Origin: Mycolicibacterium peregrinum
GTDB lineage: Bacteria; Actinomycetota; Actinomycetes; Mycobacteriales; Mycobacteriaceae
Reading direction: 5' to 3'
Assembly: GCF_001665625.1 (NCBI RefSeq)
Contig: NZ_LZSY01000170.1
Span: 1-44,504 of the forward strand
Length of the DNA stretch: 44,504 bases
Part shown: positions 25,207 to 33,622 of the stretch, piece by piece
How the letters are laid out: every line of letters starts with the position of its first letter
Numbering within the stretch: position 1 is the first letter of the stretch
Translations under genes and position numbers: made by a program
Notes under the pieces: generated by a model
What the model was told of the DNA's origin: nothing
The model's input: only the letters and a program-made list of their open reading frames with translations
Databases searched by the model: none

Positions 25207-26070
25207 TCACCTGGCTACGTTCGCCGGTTGCGCTCCCAGGACAGAGTGCGCTTCGCCGTGTGCGGACGGATACTTCGGCGGACGGCCTTCGCGGAAGGCC
25301 TGCCGGGCCTCGAAGTAGTCTGCACTCGCGAATCCGATGACCTCCAGCGCCGCGGAAAGCTCGTGCTGCGGAAGGGCATTGGTGAGCCATCCGGTGTTCA
25401 GGGACCGCTTTGTCCAGCGGATCGCCTGCTGCGAGCCCTGCGCAAGTTCGTCGGCGATCTCGAGGGCGCGATCCAGCACATTCTCCCTCGGTACAGCGAG
25501 ACTCACCAAGCCGATTCGTTCCGCCTCGATGCCGGTCATGCTTGCCGAAGTCAACTGGTAGTACTTCGTCTTGGCCATCCCCACGAGCAACGGCCAGATG
25601 AGCGAGGAATGGTCGCCGGCGACCACGCCGACACGGGTGTGCCCGTCTCGAAGCAATGCATCCTCGGCGGCGACGCTGATGTCGGCCAGAAGCGCCATCG
25701 ACAGACCCCAGCCCACTGCGGGACCGTTGATTGCCGAGATCAGAGGCTTGTCCATGTTGAGGAGGGCCGTGATACGTCTGCGCTCACCCTCCATGAGGGC
25801 CACCGCTTCGTCCAGCGTCGGCTCCGGCTGGCGTACATCCATGCCCGTGCAGAAGCCACGGCCGGCGCCCGTGATGACGGCAACCCGTGTTTCCGGGTCG
25901 CGGTCGACGTCTACCCAGATGTCCGACAGATGGTCGAACATCGGCATCGTCAAGGCATTGAGCCGGTCGGGCTTGTTGATCGTGATGAGCAGTACGCCAT
26001 TGGGCCTGCGCTCGATCAGGACTTCCTCGGGGTAGCGGCTGAAGATGTCATCAGTGGCCAAGTTGCTCAT
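25207..26070 (-). CDS. Crotonase-family protein lacking both catalytic Glu
   Basis: A 287-residue crotonase-fold protein. The oxyanion region FCTGMDV and NGPAVGWGLSMALLADISVAA are clear, but the positions of the two hydratase glutamates hold Ser124 and His144. The AGDHSSLIWPLL and MAKTKYYQLT segments belong to a separate crotonase subgroup. It is thus probably not a standard hydratase; crotonase-fold enzymes also do hydrolysis, ring cleavage, C-C bond cleavage and isomerisation. Its ATG overlaps the stop of the luciferase-like gene. Confidence 0.84.
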   Translation of the reverse strand: MSNLATDDIFSRYPEEVLIERRPNGVLLITINKPDRLNALTMPMFDHLSDIWVDVDRDPETRVAVITGAGRGFCTGMDVRQPEPTLDEAVALMEGERRRITALLNMDKPLISAINGPAVGWGLSMALLADISVAAEDALLRDGHTRVGVVAGDHSSLIWPLLVGMAKTKYYQLTSASMTGIEAERIGLVSLAVPRENVLDRALEIADELAQGSQQAIRWTKRSLNTGWLTNALPQHELSAALEVIGFASADYFEARQAFREGRPPKYPSAHGEAHSVLGAQPANVAR

Positions 26071-27266
26071 CGTGTCTCTCCTACCGTGACAACACTCTTA
26101 TGGGAATTGGACTGGGATTTGGACTCTTCGAACGCTTCGAGCTCCGCATAGTGAGCGGGTCGGGCCGTGCGGATGTCGGCCAAGATCGCGTCAGCGGGGC
26201 GCACCACAGCCCGTGGGTTCTTGAACCTGGGGATGACATATTTGCCGAAGAGCTCGATCGACTTCATCAGCTCTCTGTGTGGGAGTCCATCGATTCGCAT
26301 GACGATGGCGTCTGCGCCAAGGTCGGCGAATCGCTGCACTTGTGCCGCACAGTCATCCGGGTCGCCCACGATGAATCCGGATGACTCCTCGAACATGTAT
26401 CGCTCATCGTTGAAGTCGACGTTCCGCACCGCGCCCATGTACTGATAGTCGGCCGACAACTTGGACAGGCGCTGATACGCGTCAGTCGAAAGTGCAACCG
26501 TCTCTTTGAGATTCCGCGCCCACTTGAGGGCTTCGTCACGTGTCTCGGCACAGTGCATTCCGCCTCCGACGGCGACGAGCTTCTGAGCTTGCAGCGGATA
26601 GGTATGCGTGGCTGCCTCGAGGGCATCGTCGTAGATGCGCAACATGCTCTCGACAAACTCGAAGCCCAGGTAAAAGCCACCCACGATAGCCCCGATGCCG
26701 AGCTCGGCGGCCTTACGAACCGACTCCGGACTTCCGGCAGCCATCGAGATGGGGGGGTATGGCCGTTGAATCGCCTTGGGCACCAAGCTTCGCGGCGGGA
26801 TCTTGTAGTGCTCGCCAACGTAGGAGAACACGTCATTGTGCAGGGCCCGCCGAATAACCTCCAGGCCCTCTATGAGCTGATCCTTGTTCTCGCTTGGTTC
26901 AACTTCGAAGGCGCGCAGCGCAAGTGTCGTGTTCCCACGTCCCACTCCGAGTTCCACTCGGCCGCTGGACAGGATGTCCTCGGTCGCCAACCGTTCGGCA
27001 ACACGAAGGGCATGGTTGATGCGCGTGGGCAAGAGGGTGACCAAGTGCATGAATCGGATGCGCTTGGTCAGCGCCATCAAGTAGGGATAGATGACCTCAG
27101 GTGCGGAGGTTGTGGCCGTGCCGATCGCGACATGCTGCTCGGACGTTCCGAACGCGTCGAACCCCACCTCCTCCGCAAGTAGGACCTCGTCCACGAGCTC
27201 GCGGTAGCGGTGCTCATGGGTATGCCCCGGGACCGTCTCGCCTTCGCTCATGAAAATGAACCGCAT
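26067..27266 (-). CDS. Luciferase-like FMN monooxygenase (LuxA-type LLM)
   Basis: A 399-residue bacterial-luciferase-like TIM barrel: MRFIFMSEGE start, EVGFDAFGTSEQHVAIG, LGVGRGNTTLALRAF, and the C-terminal GDPDDCAAQVQRFADLGAD. The SEQH and LGVGRG motifs fit reduced-flavin monooxygenases that use FMNH2 and oxygen. The flavin reductase in the same cluster would supply FMNH2. ATG 27266 is used; longer starts run into the intergenic region. It is the first gene of the cluster and is read divergently from a TetR gene. Confidence 0.86.
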   Translation of the reverse strand: MRFIFMSEGETVPGHTHEHRYRELVDEVLLAEEVGFDAFGTSEQHVAIGTATTSAPEVIYPYLMALTKRIRFMHLVTLLPTRINHALRVAERLATEDILSSGRVELGVGRGNTTLALRAFEVEPSENKDQLIEGLEVIRRALHNDVFSYVGEHYKIPPRSLVPKAIQRPYPPISMAAGSPESVRKAAELGIGAIVGGFYLGFEFVESMLRIYDDALEAATHTYPLQAQKLVAVGGGMHCAETRDEALKWARNLKETVALSTDAYQRLSKLSADYQYMGAVRNVDFNDERYMFEESSGFIVGDPDDCAAQVQRFADLGADAIVMRIDGLPHRELMKSIELFGKYVIPRFKNPRAVVRPADAILADIRTARPAHYAELEAFEESKSQSNSHKSVVTVGETR

Positions 27267-27597
27267 ATTCACACCACTTTCCACTAGGTGAACGCTTCTT
27301 AACGTAAGACGCGACGCCTTGGTTGTCAACGCAGAACTTCGATCGAGTTTTGAGTGCGTCCCGCGCTGCCGACTGAACCCAGTTCACCTGGCAGTATGCC
27401 GAGATTAGGCTGTGCGGACACGGTCCCGTCGGCCCAGGGCGCCCGAGTGACCCTAGTTACGAGATATTAATGATCATTAATGCCGTTCTGCCCAGCCGTC
27501 CGGCCAGCGGAGGTGCAACGTGGCCTCAACCTCGTGCGCGCCCCTCGACCGCTCCCGAACTCGGCGGCGCCTGGCACCGTGGCTATCGTTGTTTGCC
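27267..27597. promoter_or_regulatory. Divergent control region of the catabolic cluster
   Basis: A 331-base gap between the luciferase-like and TetR genes. It holds a 5-bp inverted repeat around ACG at 27297-27309 (tctta/taaga) 31 bases before the LLM start and the perfect 16-bp palindrome at 27466-27481. No gene is seen. Confidence 0.55.
27466..27481. promoter_or_regulatory. Candidate TetR operator: perfect 16-bp palindrome
   Basis: The sequence attaatgatcattaat is an exact palindrome of unusually AT-rich bases in GC-rich DNA. It lies about 117 bases before the TetR start and about 200 before the luciferase-like gene, between two divergent genes. TetR dimers typically bind palindromes of this size. 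Confidence 0.6.
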
Positions 27598-28197
27598 ATG
27601 ACCACTGACGCTGCCGCGCACGAGCCGTCCGTCGGCACTTCACGCCGGGATGTCTTGCTCAAGGTGGCCGCCGACCTGTTCTTGCGAAACTCCTACGACG
27701 GAGTGACCGTGGACATGATCTGCACAGCGGCCGGAATTTCCGGGCCGGGCCTCTACAACCACTTCGAGAACAAGCAGGCTCTCTTAATCGCCGTGGTGGA
27801 GAGTCCCTTGGCGGCTCTGCACCGGTTCGCCAGGGAAACGGCGGAAGCGGAGCCCGATCCGCGGGCGGCACTCGAGATCTTGGTCGACTTCCACATCAGG
27901 AGCGTGGTGACCTCAGCTCCGACGACGCTCGTCTTCATGAAGAACGAACACGCCTTACCGGAGAAGGACCGGCGGCGAATCCGGCGCGAGATGAATCTCT
28001 ATGCCGAGGAATGGATTTCCATCGTCGCAGCATTGCGGCCCGACCTGTCCGAGCCAGAGGTTCGGCTACTCACCCATACGGTGTTCTCAATGCTCAATTC
28101 CGTGGCGACTCTCAACAAGGGCCTGGACCACGAGTCCATCGTCAAGACGATGTCGACCGCAGCGATCAAGGCGCTCACCTCGCCCAGCGACGATTGA
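27598..28197 (+). CDS. TetR-family regulator of the catabolic cluster
   Basis: A 199-residue TetR protein with HTH at about 20-65: LLKVAADLFLRNSYDGVTVDMICTAAGISGPGLYNHFENKQALL. The C-terminal domain (KNEHALPEKDRRRIRREMNLY) resembles that of regulators of acyl-CoA catabolism such as the KstR2 type, but this is weak. ATG 27598 is preferred over the frame opening at 27520 because it precedes the HTH by about 20 residues. It is divergent from the nine-gene cluster; the palindrome between them is the likely shared operator, and a CoA-thioester is a plausible ligand. Confidence 0.85.
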   Translation: MTTDAAAHEPSVGTSRRDVLLKVAADLFLRNSYDGVTVDMICTAAGISGPGLYNHFENKQALLIAVVESPLAALHRFARETAEAEPDPRAALEILVDFHIRSVVTSAPTTLVFMKNEHALPEKDRRRIRREMNLYAEEWISIVAALRPDLSEPEVRLLTHTVFSMLNSVATLNKGLDHESIVKTMSTAAIKALTSPSDD

Positions 28198-28203
28198 TAT
28201 GTC

Positions 28204-28217
28204 GGCCGGGCCCGGCC
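28204..28217. terminator. GC palindrome after the TetR gene
   Basis: A perfect 14-base palindrome (ggccgggcccggcc), 6 bases after the TetR stop and between convergent genes. It could form a 5-bp stem with a 4-base loop, so it may serve as a terminator. Confidence 0.45.
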
Positions 28218-28289
28218 AGATATTCGCGTAGGGATTCCACTTCGGCACCGTCAGGGATGGCTCTCGGAACCGTTCGACTCTTGGTGCGT

Positions 28290-29039
28290 TTAGTACAGCG
28301 CAGCCAGTGTCATCGCTATGCATACTGCGCCGATCAGCCCAACATAGGCACGGGCGTGGACGACGTCGGGGATCGTTATCCCGGAGCGCCGCAGCACAAC
28401 CACCACCGGTGTCGCACCCAGCAGCAGCGCGGCCGCAGAGGTGACATCCACCGATGCGATCAGCGGCACAACGGCGGGTGCTGTGATGGCGAGCGTCATC
28501 GGATTGGCAAGAGCTGTCGCCGATTCCATGGAATGCCCGGCTCGACGCAGCAGCGGGACGGTAAGCACGCTGCCACCCACCCCGACGAACGCTGCCACCG
28601 CGCCAACCGGGAACCCGAATCCCGCTCGAATAGTGCGGTGTTGGGTGACCACACCGACTGGGCGGACGAAACCCGGCCGGGCGAGGGCATCCATGAGTGT
28701 TGCACCGAGGTACGCCACGAATGCCCACCGTCCGAGTTCGGCCGGCGCAAATCGCGCGGCCAGGCCGCCCACTACCCCGCCCACCGCCAGCAGTGCCAGC
28801 AGGACACGCCTCCCGCGCAGGCTCGCCAGGATCTCGCGACGGGTCGACGCGGTGGCAATAGCTGAAGCAGCGAAGACTACGACGGCCGATGTGGCCACTG
28901 CGGTTCGCATCGCTTCAGCGCCGAGTTCGGCGTCCGTCCACACGATCACCGGAACGGTGACGAACCCACCGCCAAAACCAAACAACACCGTCGTGACGCC
29001 CGAAAGCGCACCAATTACGACCAGGATCTCGAGGGTCAC
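28290..29039 (-). CDS. TauE/SafE-family membrane protein (sulfite or organosulfur-type exporter)
   Basis: A roughly 249-residue integral membrane protein (GTG 29039; a TTG 36 bases earlier is possible). It has the family GVTTVLFGFGGGFVTVPVIV motif near the N-terminus, and its repeat counterpart VAAFVGVGGSVLTVPLLRRAGHS in the second half. About eight hydrophobic segments are visible. Members carry sulfite, sulfoacetate or other small anions across the membrane; the substrate is unknown. It is divergent from an AraC gene with a very short shared promoter region, so the AraC protein probably controls it. Confidence 0.86.
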   Translation of the reverse strand: MTLEILVVIGALSGVTTVLFGFGGGFVTVPVIVWTDAELGAEAMRTAVATSAVVVFAASAIATASTRREILASLRGRRVLLALLAVGGVVGGLAARFAPAELGRWAFVAYLGATLMDALARPGFVRPVGVVTQHRTIRAGFGFPVGAVAAFVGVGGSVLTVPLLRRAGHSMESATALANPMTLAITAPAVVPLIASVDVTSAAALLLGATPVVVVLRRSGITIPDVVHARAYVGLIGAVCIAMTLAALY

Positions 29040-29122
29040 GCTCTCATCGAACCGCCTCGGGATGTTTGTCAACAAGCGAAAGTCAGACGACTATCTTCGC
29101 GTTTCGGACATAGGGTGGACAG

Positions 29123-29896
29123 GTGCGCAATGTCGCGGCAGATGACTTCGACGAGGCGCCGCGGGTGGTATTGCCCGTAGGAACCGACTATCCCGACGGC
29201 TTCGTACTGGACTGGCATTCCCACCGGCGCGCGCAGTTTCTACACAGCGTGACCGGAGTGATGGTGGTCGAAACGCGCGATGGCACCTGGACAGTTCCCA
29301 CCGACCTCGCGGTACTGATCCCGCCGGGCGTTCAGCACCTGATGCGAACCCAGGAGGTGAGCACTCGCAGCCTCTACATAGAACCCCAGGCCGTACCCTG
29401 GTGGCCCCACCGCTGCATCGTGGTGGAAGTGACCCCGCTGCTGCGTGAACTCCTGCTTGTCGCAGTAGATTTCGACGCAGACTACGATCCGTCCGGTCGC
29501 GAGGGCGCAGTTACGGCGTTGCTGTTGCATGAGATCGCCGCGCTGACTCCCATGGCACTTCATGTCGCACTGCCCAGCGCCCCGGACCTAGGCGCACTAT
29601 GTCGCGACTACCTCACCGAACCGGACGTTCGAATTGACAACGCGCAGTGGGCCGCCCGGGTGAACCTCGGCGAGAGAGCATTCAGCCGCCGGTTCCGCGC
29701 CGAAATGGGCGTCAGCCCCGCCGCGTGGCGTCGCCGCGCGCGACTGCTCGCCTCAGTTCCACTCCTACGCCACGCCACTGTCACCGAGGTGGCAGGCCGC
29801 CTCGGGTACGCAAGCCCGGCCGCGTTCACGGCCGCCTTCTCCGCCGAGTTCGGAACGTCGCCATCGCGTATGACACGGGCGCCCCGGGCAGGCTGA
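29123..29896 (+). CDS. AraC-family regulator with cupin sensor domain
   Basis: A 257-residue regulator from GTG 29123. An N-terminal cupin-like part (DWHSHRRAQFLHSVTGVMVVETRDG, PPGVQHLMRTQEV) is followed by a two-helix-turn-helix AraC domain ending ATVTEVAGRLGYASPAAFTAAFSAEFGTSPSRM. It shares less with the other two AraC proteins here than they share with each other. It is divergent from the TauE-type exporter gene. Confidence 0.87.
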   Translation: MRNVAADDFDEAPRVVLPVGTDYPDGFVLDWHSHRRAQFLHSVTGVMVVETRDGTWTVPTDLAVLIPPGVQHLMRTQEVSTRSLYIEPQAVPWWPHRCIVVEVTPLLRELLLVAVDFDADYDPSGREGAVTALLLHEIAALTPMALHVALPSAPDLGALCRDYLTEPDVRIDNAQWAARVNLGERAFSRRFRAEMGVSPAAWRRRARLLASVPLLRHATVTEVAGRLGYASPAAFTAAFSAEFGTSPSRMTRAPRAG

Positions 29897-29956
29897 CAGG
29901 CCGAGCACGTCCTGATCGGTAGCCACCACAACTTCCTGCGGCGCACCTGGGATTAC

Positions 29957-30688
29957 CTAGGTGGCTAGCCGCCGCACGATCTGACCGGCCCGGCGCAGCA
30001 CGTCCATCTGCGCCGGGTTGTAGAGATCGGCCATCGCGTCATCGATGGTCTTTTCGGCGAAGTTCGCACCGCGCGGCGCGTCGGCGCGGGCCTCGGCGAG
30101 TCCGGGATGAGCCTGCCGGACCGACCAGATGTAGGGCGCCAGCCGCTCGGCGAGATCCTGGCGGGTCGCCTCGTCGGCGTCGGCGGAAAGCGTGTCCAGC
30201 TCCGATGCGGCCGGATCCTCGCGGGTGTCCCTGATCAGGTCGGCATAGACCTGTCGGCCGCGCGGGCCCAGCACCCGGCTCAGGACCACCACCAGTTTGC
30301 GATCCGCGTCGGTCATCTTGGCGACGGCGTCCACGGGCGCGAACTCGGGCGGCAAATCCGTCGGCGCGGAGCTCTCCAGCAGCTCGCCGAGCTCGTCGCG
30401 GGCCCGTTGCAACCGGTCAATGGTCGCCGCCAGCTCGGCGTCCAGTTCCCGCAACGCCTGTTCCGGATGCTCGTCGGTGTCACCCATCGCCGCGATCTGC
30501 GGGAGCGAGAACCCCAAGTCGACGAGCCGTTTGATGCGGACCAATCGGACCAGGTGTGCCACGCCGTACTGCTTGTATCCGTTTGACCGGCGTTCGGGCT
30601 CCGGGAGCAGGCCGACCTGGTGGTAATGGCGGACGGCGCGCAAGCTGGTGCCGGCCAGTTCGGCGATCTCCCGAGTACTCCACGCCAC
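29957..30688 (-). CDS. MerR-family regulator
   Basis: A 243-residue MerR protein: HTH and wing at about 5-75 (STREIAELAGTSLRAVRHYHQVGLLPEPERRSNGYKQYG), then a coiled-coil-like segment (ALRELDAELAATIDRLQRARDELGELL) and a longer C-terminal domain of unknown ligand. No Cys cluster typical of metal sensors is visible. It is divergent from the S9 peptidase gene and so may regulate it. Confidence 0.87.
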   Translation of the reverse strand: MAWSTREIAELAGTSLRAVRHYHQVGLLPEPERRSNGYKQYGVAHLVRLVRIKRLVDLGFSLPQIAAMGDTDEHPEQALRELDAELAATIDRLQRARDELGELLESSAPTDLPPEFAPVDAVAKMTDADRKLVVVLSRVLGPRGRQVYADLIRDTREDPAASELDTLSADADEATRQDLAERLAPYIWSVRQAHPGLAEARADAPRGANFAEKTIDDAMADLYNPAQMDVLRRAGQIVRRLAT

Positions 30689-30757
30689 CTGTCCATCATG
30701 CCCAGGCCCATGCCCGGGACTTGACTGTGCCGTTGCGTCCGAGTGTGCGATGGAGGG

Positions 30758-32644
30758 ATGCCAACACCTGAGTTGCTCTCCGTCGACGATCTGTTCGCGC
30801 CGCCCGCCCGCGCGCAGGCATCGATCTCACCCGACGGCACCCGTATCGCCTACCTCGCGCCATGGCGGGACCGCCTCAACATCTGGATCCAGGACGTGGG
30901 CAACCTCGACGGCGAGCCGCAGCGCATTACCGCCGACAGCACCCGCAGCATCATTCATTACGAGTGGACCAGGGACTCCCGCTGGCTGCTCTACCTGCAG
31001 GACACCGGCGGCGACGAGAACTGGCATGTCTTCCGGGCCGACCCGCAGGACCCCGAGTCCGGTGCGGTCGATCTGACCCCGTTCCCGGGAGCGATGGCCG
31101 GCCACGAACTGCTCGGCGATCCGGCCAAGGCGATGGTGTACTCCAACAAGCGCACACCGACCCTGATGGACGCCTACGAGCTGGACATCGCCACCGGTGA
31201 ACTCACCATGGTGGCGAAGAACCCCGGCAAGGGAGCAGGCTGGCGGGCCAGCAGCAACGGCGACTTGTTCTCCACCGCACTGACTGCCGACGGTGACGTG
31301 GAGCTGTTGCAGTGGGAGCCGCGGACCGAGACGCTGCGCTCCATCGTCACCTTCGACGGCCGTGACTACACGATGGGGCTCTACCCGATCACCGTCACGC
31401 CGGACGGCACCGGCATCTGGATCGGCTCCAACGACGGCACCGACCGGACCCGCATCGTGCGCGTCGACGTCATCACCGGCGAGCAGACCCACGTCGACAG
31501 CCATCCGGTCTACGACGTGGACACCCGCGCCAGCGTGGTGAACACGCTGGCCGAGCCGCTGATCCTGGACCGGCGCACCGGCGATCTGCTCGGGGTGCGG
31601 TACCTGTTGGAGCGTCAGGTGATTCAGCCGCTGGACCCGCACTTCGCGTCGGTGCTGGCGAACCTGGAGAAGCTGTCCGACGGCGACGTGAACGCCATCA
31701 GCTCCGACCTGACCGGCCGACGCTGGGTGGTCAGCTTCACCCATGACCGCGAAGCCGGGATGACCTACCTCTACGACCACGACACCGGGGACAGCCGGCT
31801 GCTGTTCGGGTCTCATCCGCAGCTGGATCCCGAGGTCCTGGCGGCGATGGAGCCCGTCACCATCCGCTCGCGCGACGGGCTGGATCTGCACGGGTATCTG
31901 ACCCTGCCGGTCGGGGTGCCGCCGAAGGATCTGCCGATGGTGCTACTGGTGCACGGCGGGCCCTGGGCGCGGGACGGTTGGATGTTCTCCCCGCCGGTGC
32001 AGCTGCTCGCCAACCGCGGATATGCGGTGCTGCAGGTCAACTTCCGCGGGTCGGCGGGCTTCGGCAAGGCCTTCACCAAAGCCGCGGTCGGTGAGTTCGC
32101 CGGCAAGATGCACGACGATCTGATCGACAGTGTGGACTGGGCCGTCGAGCAGGGGTATGCGGATCCGAAGCGGATCGCCATCTTCGGTGGCTCCTACGGC
32201 GGATACGCGACGCTGGTCGGCGTCACTTTCACACCCGATGTGTTCGCTGCCGCAGTCGATTACGTCGGCATCTCTGATCTGAGCAACTTCATGCGGACGC
32301 TACCCGAGATCGCCCGCCCGCACCTGGCCAACAACTGGCATCTGTTCGTCGGCAACCCGGACGACCCGGACCAGTTGGCCGACATGCTGGCCCGTTCGCC
32401 GATCACGAAGGTCGACCAGATCCGCACGCCACTGCTGGTCATCCAGGGCGCCAACGATGTTCGCGTGGTCCAGGCCGAGTCCGACAACCTGGTCGAGGCG
32501 TTACGCGACCGCGGAGTCGAGGTGGAGTACATGATCAAACACGACGAGGGGCACGGATTCATCAACCCGGACAACGTGATCGACATGTACAAGACCGTCG
32601 ACCGCTTCCTCGCCGAGCACCTGGGTGATGGAAGGAAATCGTGA
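30758..32644 (+). CDS. Prolyl-oligopeptidase-family (S9) serine peptidase
   Basis: A 628-residue cytosolic peptidase. The N-terminal half (about 20-370) is a beta-propeller-like region with SPDGTRIAYLAPW repeats; the C-terminal half is an alpha/beta hydrolase with the S9 signature GGSYGGY (Ser479), Asp567 (GANDVRV) and His599 (DEGHGF). The oxyanion-side VLLVHGGPW is present. ATG 30758 fits relatives; GTG 30743 is possible. GGAGGG is directly adjacent to ATG 30758, too close for normal use, so the transcript may be leaderless or start at GTG. The GTGA overlap with the next gene shows co-translation. Confidence 0.88.
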   Translation: MPTPELLSVDDLFAPPARAQASISPDGTRIAYLAPWRDRLNIWIQDVGNLDGEPQRITADSTRSIIHYEWTRDSRWLLYLQDTGGDENWHVFRADPQDPESGAVDLTPFPGAMAGHELLGDPAKAMVYSNKRTPTLMDAYELDIATGELTMVAKNPGKGAGWRASSNGDLFSTALTADGDVELLQWEPRTETLRSIVTFDGRDYTMGLYPITVTPDGTGIWIGSNDGTDRTRIVRVDVITGEQTHVDSHPVYDVDTRASVVNTLAEPLILDRRTGDLLGVRYLLERQVIQPLDPHFASVLANLEKLSDGDVNAISSDLTGRRWVVSFTHDREAGMTYLYDHDTGDSRLLFGSHPQLDPEVLAAMEPVTIRSRDGLDLHGYLTLPVGVPPKDLPMVLLVHGGPWARDGWMFSPPVQLLANRGYAVLQVNFRGSAGFGKAFTKAAVGEFAGKMHDDLIDSVDWAVEQGYADPKRIAIFGGSYGGYATLVGVTFTPDVFAAAVDYVGISDLSNFMRTLPEIARPHLANNWHLFVGNPDDPDQLADMLARSPITKVDQIRTPLLVIQGANDVRVVQAESDNLVEALRDRGVEVEYMIKHDEGHGFINPDNVIDMYKTVDRFLAEHLGDGRKS

Positions 32645-33327
32645 CAAACGGACCGGGGCAAGGACATTCACCGACCTTGCTCGAACGGGTGGGCGGGGTG
32701 TCCGGGCTGGTGTACGCCAGCCTGCCCACGTTTGCCTATGTCATCGCGAACGCGATCGCCGGCCTGGACGCCGCGGTCGTGATATCCGTCAGCGTCAGCG
32801 TCGGTCTGATCATGCTCCGGCTGTTGTGCAAGCAGCCTATTCAGCCGGCGGTATCGGGTCTGCTCGGGGTCGTCGTCGCCGCGCTGATCGCGCACTACAC
32901 CGGGTCCGCCGAAGACTACTTCCTGCCTGGAATCTGGCTCAGTCTGGCGATGGCGGCCGTGTTCGCCGTATCCCTCTTGGCGCGACGCCCCTTGGTCGGA
33001 GTGATATGGAACCTGCTGCGTAGCGCCGGGCCCGATCGGTCATGGCGCGCCGACACCGTGGCGCTGCACGCGTTCGACGTCGCCACACTGGCATTCGTGG
33101 CGCTGTTCTCCGCGCGATTCGTTGTGCAGCAATGGCTTTACGATGGCGGCTTCACCGGCTGGCTGGCGCTTGCCCGGATCGCCATGGGCTATCCACTGCT
33201 CGGCGCGGTATCCGTGGTGGTGTACTGGGCGGTCCGCCGCGCGAACCGGCAGATCGGCTCAGACATCGACCGGCACAGCACAGGGACCGATGCGAGCGAC
33301 TCTCCGGAGCCCGCCGCGTGCCCCTGA
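32641..33327 (+). CDS. DUF3159-family membrane protein
   Basis: A 228-residue integral membrane protein starting at GTG 32641, which overlaps the S9 peptidase stop (GTGA). It opens LLERVGGVSGLVYASLPTFAYVIAN and has about five or six hydrophobic segments, typical of DUF3159 actinobacterial proteins; function unknown. The coupling to the peptidase is unusual and might mean a shared physiological role. Confidence 0.78.
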   Translation: MTNGPGQGHSPTLLERVGGVSGLVYASLPTFAYVIANAIAGLDAAVVISVSVSVGLIMLRLLCKQPIQPAVSGLLGVVVAALIAHYTGSAEDYFLPGIWLSLAMAAVFAVSLLARRPLVGVIWNLLRSAGPDRSWRADTVALHAFDVATLAFVALFSARFVVQQWLYDGGFTGWLALARIAMGYPLLGAVSVVVYWAVRRANRQIGSDIDRHSTGTDASDSPEPAACP

Positions 33328-33622
33328 TGCGGTGATGGGGCGGTTCCTGGCCAGTCGTGAGTCGTTGATTCTGGCGCAGTAGATTCCGATGCCGCCCAGG
33401 ATTTGAACGGTGGATTGGTCCAGACGTTCGAGCGAGGTTGCCGTTGCATGATCGGACCAAGGCGTGGATGTCGACGTTGCGCTAACGCATTGAGGTGTGG
33501 TGCCGGGCGCAGTAAGTTCGGCGACGACGTCGTGCGCGCTGCTCGCAACCGTGACGACGTACATATTGCCCATATGGCAAGTTCACTTGCCACCTCAGAC
33601 CCCAGGCGGCCACCCTCGTGGC
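33328..33622. other. Gene-free stretch with a possible relic
   Basis: About 295 bases before the methyltransferase gene. One minus-strand frame contains STVQILGGIGIY, vaguely like an acyl-CoA dehydrogenase C-terminus, but too short and too uncertain to call. The rest shows nothing. Confidence 0.3.

Noticed and set aside
33330..33420. Minus-strand stretch STVQILGGIGIY resembling an acyl-CoA dehydrogenase end
   Set aside because: Only about 30 residues, with no other domain parts nearby, and the similarity is from memory alone.
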